From JALYUS01 sp038231255 (lineage in GTDB: Bacteria; Chloroflexota; Chloroflexia; Thermomicrobiales; JALYUS01): a stretch of 64,000 nt of DNA. Made by a program: the position numbers and the translations under genes. Numbering within the stretch: position 1 is the stretch's first letter; every line of letters starts with the position of its first letter. Below, one piece after another: positions 61,332 through 64,000 of the stretch. The notes under the pieces were generated by a model. The model searched no databases, was not told where the DNA came from, and saw nothing but the letters and a program-made list of their open reading frames with translations. Location of the stretch: positions 11,560-75,559 of the forward strand of contig JBBRLR010000010.1 of the NCBI GenBank assembly GCA_038231255.1. The letters are read 5' to 3'.

Positions 61332-61609
61332 CACGACTGCCGAGCGTCAGCGGGAAGTAGGTTGTACAGGCGCTGGAGCGCAATCAGTTCACACGCTCAC
61401 ATGTGCGCGGCAGCCATCACTACCTTCGCAAACCTGACGGCGCCGGGCTAGTTGTCGTTCCGGTGCATGGGAACCGCGACCTCCCCGCCGGGACGCTACG
61501 TTCGATCATCCGACAGGCGGATATTGATGTCGAAGAACTCGTTCGTTTCTTACGAGATTGGGCTGTGAACCGCATCATCCGTCGGAGCGGCCATGGAGAG
61601 AGTGCAGCG
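61328..61609 (+). pseudogene. hicA: HicA-type toxin gene with internal TAG and lost stop
   Basis: The sequence reads VTRLPSVSGK, then TAG at 61358-61360, then VVQALERNQFTRSHVRGSHH, YLRKPDGAGLVVVPVHGNRD and LPAGTLRSIIRQADI. HicA enzymes have GKEVVxxLxxxGF at this place, so the TAG stands for a Glu codon (GAG to TAG needs one change). The catalytic His is in RGSHHYLRKP. There is no stop at the usual end; the frame runs on into the next gene. The toxin is therefore presumably inactive. Confidence 0.82.
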
Positions 61610-62047
61610 ATGGGCCTGAAAGTACGCGATTACCGGAAATTCATGGTGGACGATGCGGCGGACCCTGCGCTGCTGCCGCTCGATGTCTGGAACACCCTTT
61701 TTGACGAGTACCAGCACAAGCCGGGCAACTTCTACAAGGGATTCAAGCGACTCGGCGTGCTCCGTTTCGATGTCGAGGAAGAGATCAAGAAAGCCGAGGC
61801 GGCGGGCAAGTGGCTGACCGAGGACGAAGCGGCGCGCGATGTCCTTTATGAGGTGATTGACGAACTTGGCAACGACATGTGGTATCAGCGCACGATGTCC
61901 TTGATCGAGGAGGACTGCCGCAAAGATGTCGCCTGGCGACCGAAGAATTACGCTAAGCACCTCGATCCGGTCTACGACGAACAGGAGGAACGCGGCTGGC
62001 AACCCTACTGGGAACCTGCCCGCTGGATACTTCCGAGCAATGAGTGA
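61610..62047 (+). CDS. Protein of unknown function
   Basis: 145 residues from ATG 61610, with GGAGAG twelve bases upstream. It is rich in charged and aromatic residues (WNTLFDEYQHKPGNFYKGFKRLGVLRFDVEEEIKKAE, then NDMWYQRTMSLIEEDC). No family is recognised. The frame is continuous with the hicA remnant, but its own start and ribosome site make independent translation likely. The end overlaps a heptad-type repeat. Confidence 0.5.
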   Translation: MGLKVRDYRKFMVDDAADPALLPLDVWNTLFDEYQHKPGNFYKGFKRLGVLRFDVEEEIKKAEAAGKWLTEDEAARDVLYEVIDELGNDMWYQRTMSLIEEDCRKDVAWRPKNYAKHLDPVYDEQEERGWQPYWEPARWILPSNE

Positions 62048-62104
62048 TGAGCAATGAGCAATGAAGGGCATCACGTTCTCCTCGTTGCTCATCACTTATT
62101 GCAC
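62036..62104. repeat. Heptad-type inverted repeat
   Basis: Words GAGCAAT GAGTGAT GAGCAAT GAGCAAT are followed by the inverted GTTGCTC ATCACTT ATTGC. The left arm reaches back into the end of the preceding gene. Confidence 0.65.
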
Positions 62105-62175
62105 CCAATGCGCGTGTTATCATGCGAAGCGTATGCGTTGATGCGAAGAAGAAAGATGATACGAGAGGGGGCCCG

Positions 62176-62913
62176 ATGATTACGGCAACACAACGATGGG
62201 CGCGACGCGGGATGGCAATCGGGATGCTCCTGCTGACGGCGGCGCTGCTGAGCGCCTGCATCGAGGCGAATTCGAGCAGCACGATTGGCTCCGACTTCAA
62301 GGGTACGACGAATCTGCGCATCGGCATTTCCAAGGTCGCTATCCAGACACTGACCTCAATCGGCAATAGTCTCGGCGGCACACCGACGCCGAATTCCGGC
62401 GCGATGCCGGACAACATCTTCGGCGACCTCAACAATCAAGTGACCGGCATGGGCGGCACGACGAAGCCGTACGACAACGGCAACTTCATGGGCGTGGACA
62501 TCACGATGTCCTTCAACTCGCTCGATGAGATGCAGAACCAGATTAACAGCATCCTCGGCAATTCGCCCGATGCATCAGGTTCATCGAGCACGCCTTCCTC
62601 GAATCCGCTCTCCGGCAGCGGCCAGAGCGCGCTGATCCAGATCACCGCGAAAAGCACCGACGCCGGCCTGCGTATTGACGGCATGGTGGACCCATTGAGC
62701 ACGCTCAACGACCCGAATAATCCGAATGCCATCCCCGGCCTCGACCTCACCGCGCTGCTCAGCGGTGGTGGCCAGGTGCAACTCTCCTTCACGATGCCGG
62801 GCAAGGTCACGAGCGCCGATGCGCTCGCGCAGCAGAACGGCAACACTGTCTCATGGAGTTTCAAGGTCGGCGACAAGGCCGCAACGATCTTTGCGGAAGC
62901 GAACAAGAGCTAA
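62176..62913 (+). CDS. Lipoprotein with LppM/DUF3153-like domain
   Basis: 245 residues from ATG 62176. The signal ends in LLTAALLSAC (lipidated Cys28). The mature part (SDFKGTTNLRIGISKVAIQTL, then SFNSLDEMQNQINSILG, LQISFTMPGKVTSADA-like segments, and a final VSWSFKVGDKA strand) resembles the LppM/DUF3153 fold. Ser/Thr/Gly-rich linkers separate the blocks. It lies on the outer face of the membrane; its function is unknown. Confidence 0.65.
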   Translation: MITATQRWARRGMAIGMLLLTAALLSACIEANSSSTIGSDFKGTTNLRIGISKVAIQTLTSIGNSLGGTPTPNSGAMPDNIFGDLNNQVTGMGGTTKPYDNGNFMGVDITMSFNSLDEMQNQINSILGNSPDASGSSSTPSSNPLSGSGQSALIQITAKSTDAGLRIDGMVDPLSTLNDPNNPNAIPGLDLTALLSGGGQVQLSFTMPGKVTSADALAQQNGNTVSWSFKVGDKAATIFAEANKS

Positions 62914-62931
62914 GACGGGTTGCGTAGTATT

Positions 62932-62993
62932 GGTGGTGGCGGACTTCAGCCTGCCACAGCGCGGGATAGCAGTCTGAAGCCTGCCACCACAAA
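62932..62993. repeat. GGACTTCAGCC-type REP hairpin
   Basis: GGTGGTGGCGGACTTCAGCC and AGTCTGAAGCCTGCCACCAC form inverted arms between the lipoprotein and YggT-like genes, which converge. It belongs to the same family as 50306. It is a likely bidirectional terminator. Confidence 0.65.
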
Positions 62994-63042
62994 GAAAAAG
63001 GAGGGGCAGAGCGCCCCTCCTGATCGTTTCACACTACAGCGA

Positions 63043-63690
63043 TCAATATCGCCGCACGTCCCGACGATACTCGCGGACGCCGCGCGACGGCCCACCAAGC
63101 AGGATGCCGAGCAGCCAGGTGACGAAGAACGCGATCAGCGCCCAGACGACGATCGCGACGATCGTGCTAACTTCGAGGACATTGCTGCCCGAGGCGCTGT
63201 CCGAGAAAATGCCCCGGAAGGGCGCGACGAAGGCCGCTGTCGCGTTGTAGATGAAGCTGACGAAACTGCTGGCCGTGTTCGCGCCCGTCGCCTTGAGGAT
63301 AAAGCGGGCAACCAGCCCAACGAGCAACAAACCAGTGAGGAACCAGATGATCCGCGTCGCGAGGTCGAGCACCGACAGCCGACCGACCGATTCGTCCTCC
63401 ACAACGCGGTCGCTCACGTACTCATCGCGCACCGGAGCCGCAGCATACGGCTGCTCCACAACCCGTTCCCGCACGACCTCATTTCGCACGGGAGGGGCAG
63501 CGTACGGCTGTTCCGCAACGCGCTCCCGCACGACCTCGGTGGGGAGAGGCGTCGTTTCCGCATACGGTACCGACGCACCGTATGCTACGGGTTCACCGAC
63601 CGCGCGCTCTTCAGCAACCACGCGCCGCTCCACCGGCGCCCCATTGGCGTCGCGGTACACTTCGTTCGATTCTTCTCTCCGGTACGTCAT
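63043..63690 (-). CDS. YggT-like membrane protein with a repetitive N-terminus
   Basis: 215 residues from ATG 63690. The N-terminal half is a polar segment with a 20-21-residue unit present twice (EVVRERVAEQPYAAPPVRN and EVVRERVVEQPYAAAPVRD) and a third, diverged copy. The C-terminal half has two long hydrophobic stretches (IIWFLTGLLLVGLVARFIL, VSTIVAIVVWALIAFFVTWLLGILL) around SFVSFIYNATAAFVAPFRGIF, the YggT pattern. YggT proteins are linked to osmotic stress and cell division. A longer upstream frame overlaps repeat DNA. Confidence 0.72.
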   Translation of the reverse strand: MTYRREESNEVYRDANGAPVERRVVAEERAVGEPVAYGASVPYAETTPLPTEVVRERVAEQPYAAPPVRNEVVRERVVEQPYAAAPVRDEYVSDRVVEDESVGRLSVLDLATRIIWFLTGLLLVGLVARFILKATGANTASSFVSFIYNATAAFVAPFRGIFSDSASGSNVLEVSTIVAIVVWALIAFFVTWLLGILLGGPSRGVREYRRDVRRY

Positions 63691-63825
63691 GCTGTCGCTC
63701 CTTTTCGGCAAACGCCTGCATTCCTGCCGCGAACACCAATCATTTCGATCCGTGTTGCATAAAAGCAAGCGCCGTGCCAGCAGTGAACGTGACAACGAAA
63801 ACGGTGGCCGGGATGGGTAAAGAGG

Positions 63826-63855
63826 AGCGGCAGGCTCAAGCCTGCCACCACCGAT
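63826..63855. repeat. REP-family fragment
   Basis: GAGCGGCAGGCTCAAGCCTGCCACCACC contains inverted GGCAGGCT/AGCCTGCC and the CCACC end of the GGGCT-type family. It lies between the YggT-like gene and the transposase fragment. Confidence 0.5.
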
Positions 63856-63863
63856 CATGGTCC

Positions 63864-64000
63864 CTACAGGGACACTTCGGCAGTCGGGTGTGCCAAGGCG
63901 GCGATAATGCGCGGCCAGAGTCCTTGGTCGCACCACAGGCGATATCGCTTGTACGCCCGGTCCCGCTTGCCGTATTCCTTCGGCATCTCCCGCCACGACA
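63864..64000 (-). CDS. IS5-family transposase, first ORF (5' end outside window)
   Basis: The last 45 codons read SWREMPKEYGKRDRAYKRYR, then LWCDQGLWPRIIAALAHP, ending in TAG at 63864-63866. This is the W-R-D/E-LP...R...W...G.W pattern of the DUF4096 domain that starts IS5-type transposases. The second frame normally carrying the catalytic part is not found downstream: 63826-63855 is a repeat and then a different gene begins. The element is therefore probably truncated or only its first ORF remains here. Confidence 0.75.
   Translation of the reverse strand, partial: SWREMPKEYGKRDRAYKRYRLWCDQGLWPRIIAALAHPTAEVSL

Noticed and set aside
61403..62047. A single 214-codon gene from within hicA
   Set aside because: The first part is the C-terminal half of HicA and the second is an unrelated protein with its own ribosome site and ATG 61610.

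Overview
The window is 64 kb of GC-rich bacterial chromosome that looks like a member of the Chloroflexota, perhaps near Thermomicrobia or Chloroflexia. This is an inference from gene content: a fused shikimate kinase/3-dehydroquinate synthase, an FHA-domain ABC exporter, a glycosyltransferase with N-terminal MshEN domains, many lipoproteins with LAACGG-type lipoboxes, a Bacteroides-like three-subunit succinate dehydrogenase and apparently leaderless promoters. No rRNA, CRISPR array, replication origin or intact prophage was seen.

Layout. 0-8 kb: membrane glycosyltransferases, an AlkZ-like winged-helix protein, a Baeyer-Villiger-type monooxygenase and a long RelA/SpoT enzyme. 8-12.4 kb: a Phd/RelE toxin-antitoxin pair, an EVE-domain protein, a small ferredoxin, a divergent TlpA/MauE redox pair, a truncated restriction-enzyme-like gene and a zinc-ribbon protein. 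12.5-18 kb: small membrane proteins, then metX (homoserine O-acetyltransferase) behind a long leader with an SAM-I riboswitch followed by a T-box and terminator, and divergent map. 18-26.6 kb: polA, a DUF151 nuclease, parA, an orphan response regulator, an amidohydrolase, PsiE, a phosphoesterase and a PAP2-like protein. 26.6-31.4 kb: a subtilisin-like lipoprotein, a membrane protein behind a palindromic operator, and a MerR regulator whose operator lies in a 19-bp-spaced promoter. 31-39 kb: an FHA-ABC exporter and an iron(III)-type ABC importer operon into which a fused MNT-HEPT gene is wedged. 39-45 kb: a zinc-ribbon membrane protein, two MFS transporters and a 2-kb IS1595-like element carrying tRNA-like genes and small ORFs. 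45-55 kb: a methyltransferase, aroKB, an FAD oxidoreductase, a DUF697 protein, moeA, mdh, ogt, a Uma2 nuclease, endonuclease V and a CorA remnant. 55-59 kb: sdhCAB. 59-64 kb: lipoproteins, a DUF433 protein with mobA, hicB with a broken hicA, a YggT-like protein and the end of an IS5-type transposase gene.

How genes work together. Methionine supply: metX is controlled by both SAM and (by inference) uncharged tRNA-Met, and map lies next door. Respiration: sdhCAB and mdh. Molybdenum cofactor: moeA and mobA in separate loci. Iron uptake: substrate-binding lipoprotein, permease and ATPase as one operon. DNA repair: polA, ogt, endonuclease V and an AlkZ-like protein. Several toxin-antitoxin, nuclease and restriction fragments are scattered and partly decayed.

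The intergenic spaces hold an unusual density of imperfect hairpins. Several are built from tandem 7-nt or 9-nt words in inverted arms; others form a GGCTTTAGCCTGCC-type family or MITE-like pairs. One hairpin interrupts the metX T-box leader, others reach into gene ends, and the IS1595-like element has landed inside one.
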